NCBI RefSeq assembly: GCF_011193355.1
Contig: NZ_CP049780.1
Span: forward strand, 3,278,169-3,342,168
Reading direction: 5' to 3'
Length of the DNA stretch: 64,000 nucleotides
Source of the DNA: Streptomyces sp. JB150
GTDB lineage: Bacteria > Actinomycetota > Actinomycetes > Streptomycetales > Streptomycetaceae
Shown here piece after piece: positions 33,865 through 42,600 of the stretch. The notes below the pieces were generated by a model that saw only the letters and a program-made list of their open reading frames with translations, ran no database searches and was not told the DNA's origin. The position numbers and the translations under genes were made by a program. Within the stretch, counting starts at the first letter, position 1. Each line of letters starts with the position of its first letter.

Positions 33865-35133
33865 GTGCGTCAGCACACCCGCCGCGCCGCGGCCGTCGCG
33901 ACCGCCGTCGCGCTCGCCGCCGCCGTGCCCGCAGTCCTCGCCCCCACGGCTCACGCGGCCGAGGCCGCGCCCGACCTGTCGGTCTCGACCCTGTCGAGCC
34001 TGCCCTTCGAGCCCGGCGACGTGTACGAGGACACGGTCACCCTCACCAATCACGGCACGGCTCCCGCGGACGGCGTCTCCTTCCAGGTCCGGCTGACCCG
34101 CGGCCTGGACTTCCCGGAGCCCGTCAAGGGCTGCACGTACACCACGGACGAGCAGTCGGTGCGCACGGCGCTGTGCGAGCTGGACACGGTCATCCAGCCC
34201 GGCGCGACCTTCACCACCCCCGTCCGCTTCAAGGCGCTGCCGCACGCGCTGATGGAGGCCGTCGAGTACGGCACCTCCCGCACCGGCGAGGCCCCGAGCG
34301 GCGGGTTCGACCAGGCCTACCAGCGCCTGGCGATGACCGCCGGCAGCTCGGCCGACGTCGTCGCGGTCGGCGACCGGGCCGAGGCCGCCCCCGGCGAGAC
34401 GGTCACCGTGCGGGCCACCCTGCGCAACGACGGCCCCGGCTGGGTCCAGGACCAGGTGAGCGACAACCTGCCCGGCCTCGTGGTGCGCGTCCCGGCGGGC
34501 ACGGTCGCCGTCGAGGTCCCCGCCGACTGCTCGACGTTCGGCGTCGACGGCCCGAGCGGCCCCGCCAAGCCCGGCAAGTCCGCGTACGTGTGCCGGCCGG
34601 CGGACGCCTCCCTCGACGTCGACGAGACGCACACCTGGGCCTTCTCGCTGAAGGTGAAGGAGGGCGCGAAGGACACCAAGGGCGAGGTGCGGGCCAGTTC
34701 GGTCTACGACATCACGCCCAAGTACGACAAGAAGCTCGCCAACAACACCGCCTACCTGCGCGTCGACGTGACCGGGGACGACGACTCCGGCACCTCGGGC
34801 GGCTCGGGCTCCGCCGGCGGCTCCGCGGGCGCTTCCGGCGGCGGCTCCACGAACGGGTCCACCAGCGGCTCCACGGGCGGCAACGACCCGGACGGCCAGT
34901 CCACGGGCGGCACGGGCACAGCGGGCTCGACCGGCACCACGGGCTCGGCGGGAACCGGCGGCTCCGCCACCGGAACGTCCGGCACGACGGGCGGCGGCAC
35001 GGGCGGCAACCTGGCGGCCACCGGCTCCGACGGCACCCCGCTCCTCGCGGGCGCCGCGGCCGCCGCGGCGGCGGTCGGCGGACTGCTGGTCCTGGCCGTA
35101 CGCCGCCGCCGGGCGGGCGCGCAGTCCTCCTGA
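33865..35133 (+). CDS. Cell-wall-anchored surface protein with LAxTG sortase motif
   Basis: GTG 33865 follows AAGGAG. The 422-residue product has a signal peptide (to AHAAEAAP), two Ig-like/DUF11-type repeats (VYEDTVTLTNHGTAPADGVSFQV; VTVRATLRNDGPGW), a Gly/Ser/Thr-rich linker of about 75 residues, and a C-terminal sorting signal LAATG, hydrophobic helix and RRRRAG tail. LAxTG is the class E sortase signal of high-GC Gram-positives. Two cysteines per repeat (KGCTY...ALCEL; ADCSTF...YVCRP) may form disulphides. The role is probably surface interaction or spacer; the exact function is unknown. Confidence 0.88.
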   Translation: MRQHTRRAAAVATAVALAAAVPAVLAPTAHAAEAAPDLSVSTLSSLPFEPGDVYEDTVTLTNHGTAPADGVSFQVRLTRGLDFPEPVKGCTYTTDEQSVRTALCELDTVIQPGATFTTPVRFKALPHALMEAVEYGTSRTGEAPSGGFDQAYQRLAMTAGSSADVVAVGDRAEAAPGETVTVRATLRNDGPGWVQDQVSDNLPGLVVRVPAGTVAVEVPADCSTFGVDGPSGPAKPGKSAYVCRPADASLDVDETHTWAFSLKVKEGAKDTKGEVRASSVYDITPKYDKKLANNTAYLRVDVTGDDDSGTSGGSGSAGGSAGASGGGSTNGSTSGSTGGNDPDGQSTGGTGTAGSTGTTGSAGTGGSATGTSGTTGGGTGGNLAATGSDGTPLLAGAAAAAAAVGGLLVLAVRRRRAGAQSS

Positions 35134-35175
35134 CACCCGCCGGTTCGCGCGCCCGACGGTCCGGGGCGCCCGCGC

Positions 35176-36501
35176 TCAGGCCGCCGCGAGCGACGCGGCG
35201 GCCGGGGCCGGGCGGCGCCGGATCACCAGCGCCATCAGCGCCGCCGCCGCGCACAGCGCCCCGGAGGCGTACCAGACGACGTCGTAGCTGCCGAACACGT
35301 CGCGGGCGACGCCGCCGAGGAAGGCGACCAGGGCGGCACCGACCTGGTGCGAGGCCAGCACCCAGCCGAAGACGATCGCGCTGTCGTCGCCGTAGTGCTC
35401 GCGGCACAGGGCGACGGTGGGCGGGACGGTGGCGACCCAGTCCAGGCCGTAGAAGACGATGAAGAAGATCATCGGCGGGTGCACGGACGGCGCCAGCAGC
35501 ATCGGCAGGAACAGCAGGGAGACCCCGCGCAGGGCGTAGTAGACCGCGAGCAGCCGGCGCGCGTCGAAGCGGTCGGTGAACCAGCCCGAGGCGATCGTGC
35601 CGACGACGTCGAAGACACCGATGACCGCGAGCAGCGAGGCGGCGGCGGTGACGGGCATGCCGTGGTCGTGGGCGGCGGGCACGAAGTGGGTCTGGACCAG
35701 GCCGTTGGTGGAGGCCCCGCAGATCGCGAAGGTGCCGGCCAGCAGCCAGAACGGTCCGGTCCTGGCCGCCCGGAACAGGACGGTGACCGCGCGGCGCGCG
35801 GCGCCCGGCACCGGCGCGGGCTTCGGCACGAACTCCTTCGCGCCGTACGGCTTGAGACCCACGTCGGCCGGGTGGTCGCGCAGCAGCAGCCAGACGAACG
35901 GGACGACGACGAGGGCGGCGAGGGCGACGGTCACGGCGGCCGGGCGCCACTGGTGCCGCTCGACGATCCAGGACAATAGCGGCAGGAAGATCAGCTGTCC
36001 GGAGGCGGACGCGGCGGTGAGGATGCCCGTCACCAGTCCGCGCCGCTCGGTGAACCAGCGGTTGGTGACCGTCGCCGCGAACGCCAGCGCCATCGAGCCG
36101 CTGCCCAGGCCGACCAGCAGACCCCAGCACAGCAGCAGCTGCCAGGCCGCCGTCATCCACACGGTGAGCCCCGCGCCCAGTGCGATCACCACGAGCGCGC
36201 ACGCGACGACCCGCCGGATGCCGAAGCGGTCCATCAGCGCCGCCGCGAACGGCGCGGTGAGACCGTAGAGGGCGAGGTTGACGGAGACGGCCGCGCCGAT
36301 GGTGCCGCGCGACCAGCCGTACTCCTGGTGCAGCGGGTCGATGAGCAGGCCCGGCAGCGAGCGGAAGGCGGCGGCGCCGATGATCGTCACGAAGGTGACG
36401 GCGGCGACGAACCAGGCGCGGTGGATCCGGCGGCGGGTACGGGCGGGACGCGGTCCCTTCCGGGCGTGGGCGACGACGGTCGCATCGGTTGTCTGGGTCA
36501 C
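35176..36501 (-). CDS. Major facilitator superfamily transporter (oxalate/formate-monocarboxylate type)
   Basis: The 441-residue protein has 12 membrane helices in two halves with a central loop of about 40 residues. Features include EYGWSRGTIGAAVSVNLALYGLTAP near the N-terminus and the motif-A-like DRFGIRRV and TDRFDARRL. The GWSR motif and overall layout fit the OFA/MCT branch that carries small organic anions. The start is GTG 36501. It is divergent from a GlxA-type AraC regulator across 71 bp, its likely regulator. Confidence 0.85.
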   Translation of the reverse strand: MTQTTDATVVAHARKGPRPARTRRRIHRAWFVAAVTFVTIIGAAAFRSLPGLLIDPLHQEYGWSRGTIGAAVSVNLALYGLTAPFAAALMDRFGIRRVVACALVVIALGAGLTVWMTAAWQLLLCWGLLVGLGSGSMALAFAATVTNRWFTERRGLVTGILTAASASGQLIFLPLLSWIVERHQWRPAAVTVALAALVVVPFVWLLLRDHPADVGLKPYGAKEFVPKPAPVPGAARRAVTVLFRAARTGPFWLLAGTFAICGASTNGLVQTHFVPAAHDHGMPVTAAASLLAVIGVFDVVGTIASGWFTDRFDARRLLAVYYALRGVSLLFLPMLLAPSVHPPMIFFIVFYGLDWVATVPPTVALCREHYGDDSAIVFGWVLASHQVGAALVAFLGGVARDVFGSYDVVWYASGALCAAAALMALVIRRRPAPAAASLAAA

Positions 36502-36572
36502 GTCATAGAGCTTCCGGTCCGGTCACGCCGCGAACGAGTGGCCCGAGGGACAGCATTCGTTAGGATCGGGCC

Positions 36573-37748
36573 ATGAGCCCTGAGCCGAGCCGTGGACCGC
36601 GCCCTGAGCCGAGCCGTGGACCGGGCGGGGAGCCGGACCGCGTACCGGGCCGTGAGCCAGCCGACGCCGACGGCTTCCGTCCGCACCGCGTCGTCGTCCT
36701 CGCCCTCGACGGGCTCCTCCCCTTCGAACTGGGCATCCCGCACCGCATCTTCGGCCGCCCCAAGGACGCGCGGGGGCGGCGCCTCTACGAGGTCGTCACC
36801 TGCTCGGTGCGCCCGCCGGGCCCGGTGGAGACGGACGCGGACTTCGCCATCCACGTCGCCCACGGCCCGGAGGCCCTGGCCACCGCCGACACCGTGATCG
36901 TCCCGGCGTCGTACGAACTCGGCCCGGTCCACGAGGAGGGCGTGCTCACCGAGGAGCTGGCCGCCGCCCTCGGCCGCATCCGGCCGGGCACCCGGCTCGC
37001 CTCCATCTGCACCGGCGTGTACGTCCTGGCCGCCGCCGGCTACCTCGACGGCCGCCCGGCGACCACCCACTGGGCCGACGCCGAACGCCTCCAGCGGATG
37101 TTCCCCAAGGTGAAGGTCGACGCGGACGTGCTGTTCATCGACGACGGCGACGTGCTGACCTCCGCCGGGGTCGCGGCCGGCATCGACCTGTGCCTGCACA
37201 TCGTGCGCCGCGACCACGGCACGGCCGTCGCCAACGACGTGGCCCGGCGCACGGTCGTCCCGCCGCACCGCGACGGCGGTCAGGCCCAGTACATCCAGCG
37301 CCCGGTGCCCGACCCGCAGCAGGCCACCACGACCACCGCCCGCGCCTGGGCGCTCGGCCGCCTCCACGAGCCGATCCAGCTGCGGGACATGGCCGAGCAG
37401 GAGGCCATGTCGGTACGCACCTTCACCCGCCGCTTCCGCGAGGAGACCGGGGTCAGCCCCGGCCAGTGGCTCACCCAGCAGCGCGTCGAACGCGCGCGGT
37501 ACCTGCTGGAGTCCACCGACCTCTCGGTCGACCAGGTGGCCCGCGACGCCGGCTTCGGCACCGCCCAGTCCATGCGCCAGCACCTGCAGGCCGCCCTGGG
37601 CGTCACCCCCACCGCCTACCGCCGGACCTTCCGGGCGTCGGCCGCAGCGGCGGCCGGGGGCCCGGGCCGTCCCGGAGACGCGGGAGGCACGCGAGACCCG
37701 GGAAGCGCGCGAGGAACCCGCGGTGTCCAGAGCACCGGCACCGGCTGA
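36573..37748 (+). CDS. GlxA-family AraC-type regulator with DJ-1/PfpI-like sensor domain
   Basis: The 391-residue protein has an N-terminal PEPSRGP tandem repeat (two 24-bp units, 36577-36623), a class I glutamine amidotransferase-like/DJ-1 domain (about 30-215: VVVLALDGLLPFELGIPHRIF, GTRLASICTGVYVLAAAGYLDGR with the elbow Cys), and an AraC helix-turn-helix region (about 260-355: QLRDMAEQEAMSVRTFTRRFREETGVSPGQWL). The C-terminal 40 residues are low complexity. TAGGAT (36561-36566) ends 6 bases before the ATG, so the mRNA is probably leaderless. It is divergent from the MFS gene. Confidence 0.92.
   Translation: MSPEPSRGPRPEPSRGPGGEPDRVPGREPADADGFRPHRVVVLALDGLLPFELGIPHRIFGRPKDARGRRLYEVVTCSVRPPGPVETDADFAIHVAHGPEALATADTVIVPASYELGPVHEEGVLTEELAAALGRIRPGTRLASICTGVYVLAAAGYLDGRPATTHWADAERLQRMFPKVKVDADVLFIDDGDVLTSAGVAAGIDLCLHIVRRDHGTAVANDVARRTVVPPHRDGGQAQYIQRPVPDPQQATTTTARAWALGRLHEPIQLRDMAEQEAMSVRTFTRRFREETGVSPGQWLTQQRVERARYLLESTDLSVDQVARDAGFGTAQSMRQHLQAALGVTPTAYRRTFRASAAAAAGGPGRPGDAGGTRDPGSARGTRGVQSTGTG
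36577..36623 (+). repeat. 24-bp tandem duplication at the start of the glxA-like gene
   Basis: A 23-base unit beginning GCCCTGAGCCGAGCCGTGG occurs at 36577-36599 and 36601-36623. It encodes two PEPSRGP copies immediately after the initiator. Confidence 0.8.
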
Positions 37749-38243
37749 GACACCGGAGGCACCCAGGGGCACCCACCCCGAGCCCGGACGCGTCGAAAAG
37801 TTGTCCACAGGCTGTGGAGAAGAAGTCGCCGGGCGTCCCCGCCACCGGCGCTGCCGGAACCGTCCCCCCTGCAGTCCGGTTGGCGGCGCGAGCGCGCGCC
37901 CCGAGCACGGCACCCCGCGCCGCCATCCGGCCCGGCGCACTCTCCCCCGCTCCTCCCCAGGAGCGGAGGCCCCCCACCGGTTCCCCGAGGCCCTGAGGGA
38001 ACCGACGCCGGTTCACGACCCACACTCGTCGAGGATTTCCGTCACCGGAGCCCTCGTCGTCCCCTCGCGGCGAATCGCTGACCACAAGCGTGATCAAACG
38101 GACACGGCCCGTCAACACCCGCCGAGAGATTTGCTACTTACGTCCGTTTTGGTGGAGGCGCGCACGGAAGCACATCCCGGCGCACCGCCCAACGGCCCGG
38201 CCCGGTCCGCCGGATCACCGTGCACCCGTGCCCCCGCGTGAGA
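37749..38243. other. 495-bp non-coding gap with paired DnaA boxes
   Basis: No convincing gene is seen. The notable element is an inverted pair of DnaA boxes at 37801-37821. On the minus strand TTGACG (38116-38111) could be a -35, but no good -10 follows it. An unusually A/T-rich patch lies near 38132-38150. The convergent ends of the glxA-like gene and the RsbW-like gene border the gap. Confidence 0.4.
37801..37821. promoter_or_regulatory. Inverted pair of DnaA boxes
   Basis: TTGTCCACA (37801-37809) matches the Streptomyces DnaA-box consensus exactly. The facing box, TTCTCCACA on the other strand (37821-37813), is also a consensus form. The core TCCACAG-G-CTGTGGA is a perfect palindrome. It lies 53 bases after the glxA-like stop, far from any dnaA/dnaN genes. 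Confidence 0.6.
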
Positions 38244-38732
38244 TCACACGGCCTCGTACGCCAGCCCCTCGCACGCCCCGTACATCGCCGTGCCGCCCGC
38301 GGGGCGGCCCGCCGCGGCCGGGCGCGTGGCGTCACGGCGGTCCAGCTCGCACCAGATGCGCTTGCCGGTGCCCTCCCGGCTCCAGCCCCAGCGGTCGGCG
38401 AGCCCGTCGACGAGCGCGAGGCCCCGGCCGCCGGTGTCGTCGCCGTCGGCCCAGCGCGGCACCGGCGCGCGGGTGCTGCGGTCGGTGACCTCCAGGCGGA
38501 CGGTCGCCTCGCCGGCGGCGGCCTGGGGCAGACAGAGCCGCAGGACGGCCGGACAGCCGGTGTGCACCACGGCGTTGGTGACCAGTTCCGAGACGATCAG
38601 GACGAGCGTCTCGGCCAGCGGTTCGTCGGCCGCTATCGCGGACCCGGCGAGCCGCGCGCGTGCCCACCTCCGGGCTCGCCCCACTTCAGCGGGGTCGGGC
38701 CGGATCTCCAGCTGCACTTGAAGCACCTGCAC
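38244..38732 (-). CDS. RsbW-like ATP-binding protein (putative anti-sigma factor)
   Basis: The 162-residue protein has a GHKL ATPase fold with N-box LVLIVSELVTNAVVHTGCP and G-box GDDTGGRGLALVDGLADRWGW. The C-terminal 30 residues are a variable tail. GTG 38732 is the longest start, with in-frame GTGs at 38726 and 38717 as alternatives; no strong ribosome binding site helps choose. Such proteins bind and inhibit sigma factors or interact with STAS antagonists. The STAS protein at 40018-40392 is 1.7 kb away, with no sigma gene directly adjacent. Confidence 0.85.
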   Translation of the reverse strand: MQVLQVQLEIRPDPAEVGRARRWARARLAGSAIAADEPLAETLVLIVSELVTNAVVHTGCPAVLRLCLPQAAAGEATVRLEVTDRSTRAPVPRWADGDDTGGRGLALVDGLADRWGWSREGTGKRIWCELDRRDATRPAAAGRPAGGTAMYGACEGLAYEAV

Positions 38733-39357
38733 CGCTCACACCATCCGAACCGATGGACACCGAGGCTCGCGCCTCACGAGGGCCACGATCGTAGCCATTT
38801 TCCGCATGACCAGAACAACGACCAGAGCAAGGATCACAGAACGTGAATTCCTTGCAGAACAGCTTCGTTGACGTACCGTCACCCCAACAAGCGCTTCGGG
38901 CATATTCCCGCGCGAAGGAGTACCCGTGCGGCATACTGTGCGACCCTCGTCGCACCGAGTCGAACAGGCGGAATGCGGCGCGTCGCCCACAAGGTACAGG
39001 AGCGGCGGCCCGACCCCCGGACGCGTCAACTGCCGCGCGCAGCACCTCTCGTCATCGACGCTCCGTGACCATGGCGTGCCACGATCCGTGACATCGCCGG
39101 ATACGGAACCGGACCGTCCTCCACGGTTCCGACAACAGCGCAGCCCAGCGCCGTTCGGCCCACACCGCACGGCAGTTCGCCCGCGAACGGCGCTCACTCT
39201 CCGTGCGCCCTTCCGCACGCTGAGCGCGCGCCCAGGCACGTTTCAGCAGCCGGCACGCCTCCGCCTCCCAGGTGAATCCCGTTCGGGCGTGGACCGGGGA
39301 GGCGGTGACGACGGCGGGCGGCCCGTCCCCGCGCGGAGGGCGGCGACGGGGCGGCGG
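38733..39357. other. 625-bp intergenic region
   Basis: No confident gene is seen. It contains 12-bp direct repeats TGACCAGAACAA (38807-38818) and CGACCAGAGCAA (38819-38830) upstream of the RsbW-like gene, and a minus-strand TACGAT (38791-38786) as a possible -10 for it. A GTG at 38926 has a good AAGGAG site, but its frame runs antisense through the next two genes and was not accepted. Confidence 0.4.
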
Positions 39358-39870
39358 CTAGTCGGGAACGGTGAAGTAGCGCGCGAAGGCCGGTACGACG
39401 TCCGCCTCGCCGACCGTGCCGTCCCCGTCGGCGTCCAGCGCGGCGGCGGCCGCGCGGGCGCGCTCCCCGGGCACGCCGAGCGCGGTCAGCACGCGGGTGA
39501 CGTTCTCGACGGTCGCGGCGCCGTCCCCGTCCGTGTCGGCGATGTCGAGGGCGGCGTGCAGGAAGGGCCGGGCGATCTCGGCGAACCGCTCCGGGTTGTC
39601 CCGCAGCCGCTTCACCGCGCCGTTGACGAACTCCTCGCGTGTGATGCGCTGGTCACCGTCGCGGTCCGCTATCCCGGCCATGCCCTGCCAGAACGCCTCC
39701 GCGCCGCCGTACAGCGCCTGCCCCTTGTCGGACCGGGCCGCCGTACCGAACTCCGCGAGGACGGCCTTGGCCGCCGCGCTGAAGTCCTCACGGTCGATGG
39801 AGCCGTTGCCGTCCAGGTCGAAAGTGGCGAACCGGGCGGCGATCCCGCGCTCGTACTCGCTGCTGACCAT
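39358..39870 (-). CDS. EF-hand calcium-binding protein
   Basis: The 170-residue, sarcoplasmic-type protein has four EF-hand loops: DLDGNGSIDRED, DRDGDQRITREE, DTDGDGAATVEN and DADGDGTVGEAD. Loops 1 and 2 end in the expected Glu/Asp ligand; loop 3 ends in Asn and loop 4 in Asp, so affinity may differ. It should be a cytoplasmic calcium buffer or sensor; related Streptomyces calcium-binding proteins influence spore germination and hyphal growth. GAGAAGAG precedes the ATG. It lies downstream of the STAS gene on the same strand. Confidence 0.93.
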   Translation of the reverse strand: MVSSEYERGIAARFATFDLDGNGSIDREDFSAAAKAVLAEFGTAARSDKGQALYGGAEAFWQGMAGIADRDGDQRITREEFVNGAVKRLRDNPERFAEIARPFLHAALDIADTDGDGAATVENVTRVLTALGVPGERARAAAAALDADGDGTVGEADVVPAFARYFTVPD

Positions 39871-40017
39871 CTCTTCTCAGGCCGCCTTACTTCACGTGGG
39901 GTGCGTCTCGCTCGGAGCGTACGACGCCACCGTCGCCGGGGGAGCGGGAAAACGACGCTTGTACCAAGACTGCGGGAATTCCGGGACAACACCGTGGCAC
40001 GGACGTGCCGGTGGGGA

Positions 40018-40392
40018 CTACGCGGAGAGCGGTTCGGTGTCCTCGGTCACGGCGGCCGTGAGGTCCCCGTACACGTCGAACAGCCGGCGCACGCCCAAGG
40101 CGCCCAATACACGGTTGACATGGGAGCCGTCGACCGCGCCTTCGGCGGGGAGTATCAGCCGCAACCGGCCCTGGCAGGAGCGCAGCAGGCGACGCGCGGC
40201 GATCAGCACACCGACGCCGCTGGAGTCGCAGAAGAACACCTCGGAGAGGTCCAGGACGAGCCGGTGGCGGCCCTCGGCCACCACATCGTGGACCCGCTGA
40301 CGCAGCACCGGCGACGTCACCAGGTCCAGCTCGCCCGACACATGGAGCACGGCCCACTCGCCCCGCTCGTCACCGGTCACATTGAACGCCAC
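40018..40392 (-). CDS. STAS-domain anti-sigma factor antagonist
   Basis: GTG 40392 with GAAGGG 7 bases upstream gives 124 residues (GTG 40395 is also possible). The STAS fold is seen in WAVLHVSGELDLVTSPVLRQRV and VLDLSEVFFCDSSGVGVLI, where the DSSG serines include the site normally phosphorylated by an RsbW-type kinase. Unphosphorylated antagonists bind anti-sigma factors and free the sigma. It is divergent from the sigma factor/anti-sigma operon across 362 bp, which is suggestive, although that anti-sigma is of the zinc type rather than RsbW. Confidence 0.9.
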   Translation of the reverse strand: MAFNVTGDERGEWAVLHVSGELDLVTSPVLRQRVHDVVAEGRHRLVLDLSEVFFCDSSGVGVLIAARRLLRSCQGRLRLILPAEGAVDGSHVNRVLGALGVRRLFDVYGDLTAAVTEDTEPLSA

Positions 40393-40754
40393 CACCAAGC
40401 CCTTCGTTCGCCGGAACGTCCCGGTACCGCCGCCCGGAAACGGAAGCAGTCCCTACGCTTCCTTCTGCGTGGCTGCCCAGCGGCCGTTCCCTGAAACACC
40501 GCCCTGGAAACGGAAATCGATCGGAAAGGGCTTGTTTCAGTCCACTTCGATCCTGTTCGATCAGATCACAAACAAGTCTGGGTACAGAACGGTCGGGCTC
40601 GCACCAGGAAAAGAGGTTCGTTATCACCCACGACCCGCCGGGGGCGCGCATTGCCACAAAGGGGCGTGCGTCGTCGGACGTGCCGACTACATTCGGGACG
40701 ACGGTGGAAGCACGCTGGAACGGACCCGGCACCGACGCGAGGGAAGGGGGCCCT
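40393..40754. other. Divergent regulatory region between the STAS and sigma factor genes
   Basis: The 362 bp are relatively A/T-rich for the window (40500-40640), consistent with promoters. TTCGATC is repeated (40546 and 40557) within a GATC-rich stretch. A GGGTAC hexamer (40580-40585), the -10 of sigma-B-type promoters, is present, but no matching -35 lies at 14-16 bases. No small gene is evident. Confidence 0.4.
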
Positions 40755-41324
40755 GTGGCGACGAAGGACGCACCACCCCGCTGGGACCGCAAGATGCAGC
40801 AGCGGCTCGCCCGCGGCGAGGCGGCGGCCCTCGGCGAGCTGTACGACCGCTTCGCCACCCTCGTCCACGGACTCGCCCACCGCGTCCTCGGCGACGAGCA
40901 CGCGGCCGACGGCATCACCCGCGAGGTCTTCGCCCACGTCTGGCAGCACCCCGACGCCTACGACCCGAGGCAGGGCCCCCTGCGCTCCTGGGTCGCCGCC
41001 CTCACCCACCGCCTGGCCGTGCAGCGGCTGCGCGCCACCGAGACCGCCGTCCTGGCAGGCGGCCACGGCACCTTCGAGGAACTGGAGCACAAGGTCCGCC
41101 ACGCCGCCGTCGCCGCCCGCGCCGACTACATCGTCCAGTCCATGCCGGCACCCCTGCGCTCCGCCCTGGAACGCGCCTACTTCCAGCGCCGCGACTACCG
41201 CCAGACCGCCGCCGACCTCGGCATCACCGAGGACGAGGCCCGCCGCCGCCTCCGTCTGGGCCTCCAGCTGCTGTCCACCGCCCACGACACCGGCGCACCT
41301 CCCGGATTCGGAGGCACGGCATGA
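40755..41324 (+). CDS. ECF-like RNA polymerase sigma factor
   Basis: GTG 40755 (GGAAGGGGG 4 bases upstream) gives 189 residues. Region 2 is seen in LGELYDRFATLVHGLAHRVLGDEHAADGITREVFAHVW and region 4 in MPAPLRSALERAYFQRRDYRQTAADLGITEDEARRRLRLGLQLL. The gene for a zinc-binding anti-sigma domain protein overlaps its stop by 4 bases (ATGA), giving coupled synthesis. As I recall, this corresponds to S. coelicolor SCO4409. Target promoters are unknown. Confidence 0.9.
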   Translation: MATKDAPPRWDRKMQQRLARGEAAALGELYDRFATLVHGLAHRVLGDEHAADGITREVFAHVWQHPDAYDPRQGPLRSWVAALTHRLAVQRLRATETAVLAGGHGTFEELEHKVRHAAVAARADYIVQSMPAPLRSALERAYFQRRDYRQTAADLGITEDEARRRLRLGLQLLSTAHDTGAPPGFGGTA

Positions 41325-42580
41325 CCGAGCCCGGATCCGAGGACGGCGAGGAGCCCGGTACCGGCGCCCGCCACCCCGCGCGAAGTCCTCGCATACCGCT
41401 GCCCCGCGCCGCCGTCGAGGACACCGACCACCCCCTGCCCGCCCTCGACGACCTGCGCGCCGCCATGAACCCGCCCCGACTGCCCCACCGCGTCCTGACG
41501 TCCCTGCTGGGCGCCTGGGCGCTGTCCGCCTGCTCACCGGAGGAGACGGCCGCCGTCGAGGACCACCTCGGCACATGCGGAAGCTGCGCCGACGAGGCCC
41601 GCCGGCTGCGCGAGGCGGTCGGCCTGCTCCATCCGCCCGAGACCCTCGACCTGGACCCGTCCCTGCGCACCCGCGTCCTCGAGGCCTGCCTCGACCGCCG
41701 GCCGCCGAGCATCCCGGTCCCCGACTGGGCCACCGCCTACGACGCGGAAACCGCCCGCCTCGACGCACTGCTGCAGGACTTCGGCGAGGCCGAATGGCAC
41801 GCGCCGGTCCGGCTGCGCTGGTACGACGGCAAGGACCGGACGACCCGGCGCACCACGGTCGCCGGCGTCATCGCCCACCTCCTCGCGGTGGACGGCCTCG
41901 TCGCCCTCGCCCTGGGCCTCGACGACCCCCTCGGCGACATCACCGCCGACCGGCCGACACCCGCGGCCCGCACCGAGGCCTGCTGGCGCTCCTCCCGCAT
42001 CCCGCCGACCCGCTCCGTGCGCGCCCCCTGGCGCGAACAGAGCCACGCGCTGGTCCGCGCGGTCGCCTTCACCGGAGGCGGCGCCGGGCGCATGACGGTG
42101 CCGTACCACGACTTCACGCTGCCCCTGCACGACGCCATGACCGACCGTGCCTTCGAGTGCTGGACGCACGCCGAGGACATCGCGGACGCCGTGAACTACC
42201 CGTACGAGGCGCCCTCCGGCCGCCATCTCCACCGCATGATCGACCTGGCCGCGAGGATGCTCCCCGAGGTCCTGGCCGCACGCCGCCGCGCGGGCCTCGC
42301 CGCCCCCGCCCGCCACCTCGTCGCCGCCGGCGAGCCCGGCCGCACGCTCCGCCTGGAGATCGAGGGCTCCGGCGGCGGCGAGTGGCTGATCCCGCTGGAC
42401 TCGCCCGCCGCGTCGCCGTCCCCCGACCACGAGGTGGCCCATGTGGCGCTCGACGACGTCGAGTTCTGCGGACTCGCCGCCGGCCACGTCTCCCCCGAGG
42501 ACGCCGCGGCCGGCCAGGACGGCGACCGCGAGGCGATCAGGGACGTCCTGTCCGCCGCGGCGGCGCTGAGCCGCATGTAG
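41321..42580 (+). CDS. Zinc-type anti-sigma factor fused to a mycothiol-dependent maleylpyruvate isomerase-like domain
   Basis: The 419-residue protein starts within the sigma gene's stop (ATGA). A zf-HC2 anti-sigma domain has H82-x3-C86-x2-C89 (DHLGTCGSC). From about residue 140 a DinB/MDMPI N-terminal domain follows, with H186 (GVIAHLLAVDGL) and E279-x3-H283 (FECWTHAED), matching the His/Glu/His metal triad of mycothiol-dependent maleylpyruvate isomerase; an alpha/beta C-terminal part completes the MDMPI form. There are no membrane segments, so it is a soluble regulator. The zinc site could sense thiol oxidation and the second domain could bind mycothiol (inference). Confidence 0.85.
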   Translation: MTEPGSEDGEEPGTGARHPARSPRIPLPRAAVEDTDHPLPALDDLRAAMNPPRLPHRVLTSLLGAWALSACSPEETAAVEDHLGTCGSCADEARRLREAVGLLHPPETLDLDPSLRTRVLEACLDRRPPSIPVPDWATAYDAETARLDALLQDFGEAEWHAPVRLRWYDGKDRTTRRTTVAGVIAHLLAVDGLVALALGLDDPLGDITADRPTPAARTEACWRSSRIPPTRSVRAPWREQSHALVRAVAFTGGGAGRMTVPYHDFTLPLHDAMTDRAFECWTHAEDIADAVNYPYEAPSGRHLHRMIDLAARMLPEVLAARRRAGLAAPARHLVAAGEPGRTLRLEIEGSGGGEWLIPLDSPAASPSPDHEVAHVALDDVEFCGLAAGHVSPEDAAAGQDGDREAIRDVLSAAAALSRM

Positions 42581-42600
42581 CCGCCCGGCGGGCGCGGCAG

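Noticed and set aside
37603..38118. A minus-strand frame of 171 codons in the gap after the glxA-like gene
   Set aside because: Arg/Gly/Pro-rich translation with no domain; it overlaps the 3' end of the glxA-like gene and has no ribosome binding site.
38926..40494. A plus-strand frame beginning with GTG after a good AAGGAG
   Set aside because: It runs antisense through the EF-hand and STAS genes with no recognisable domain; the ribosome binding site alone is not enough.
40580..40585. GGGTAC as a sigma-B-type -10
   Set aside because: No GNNT -35 is found at 14-16 bases upstream.
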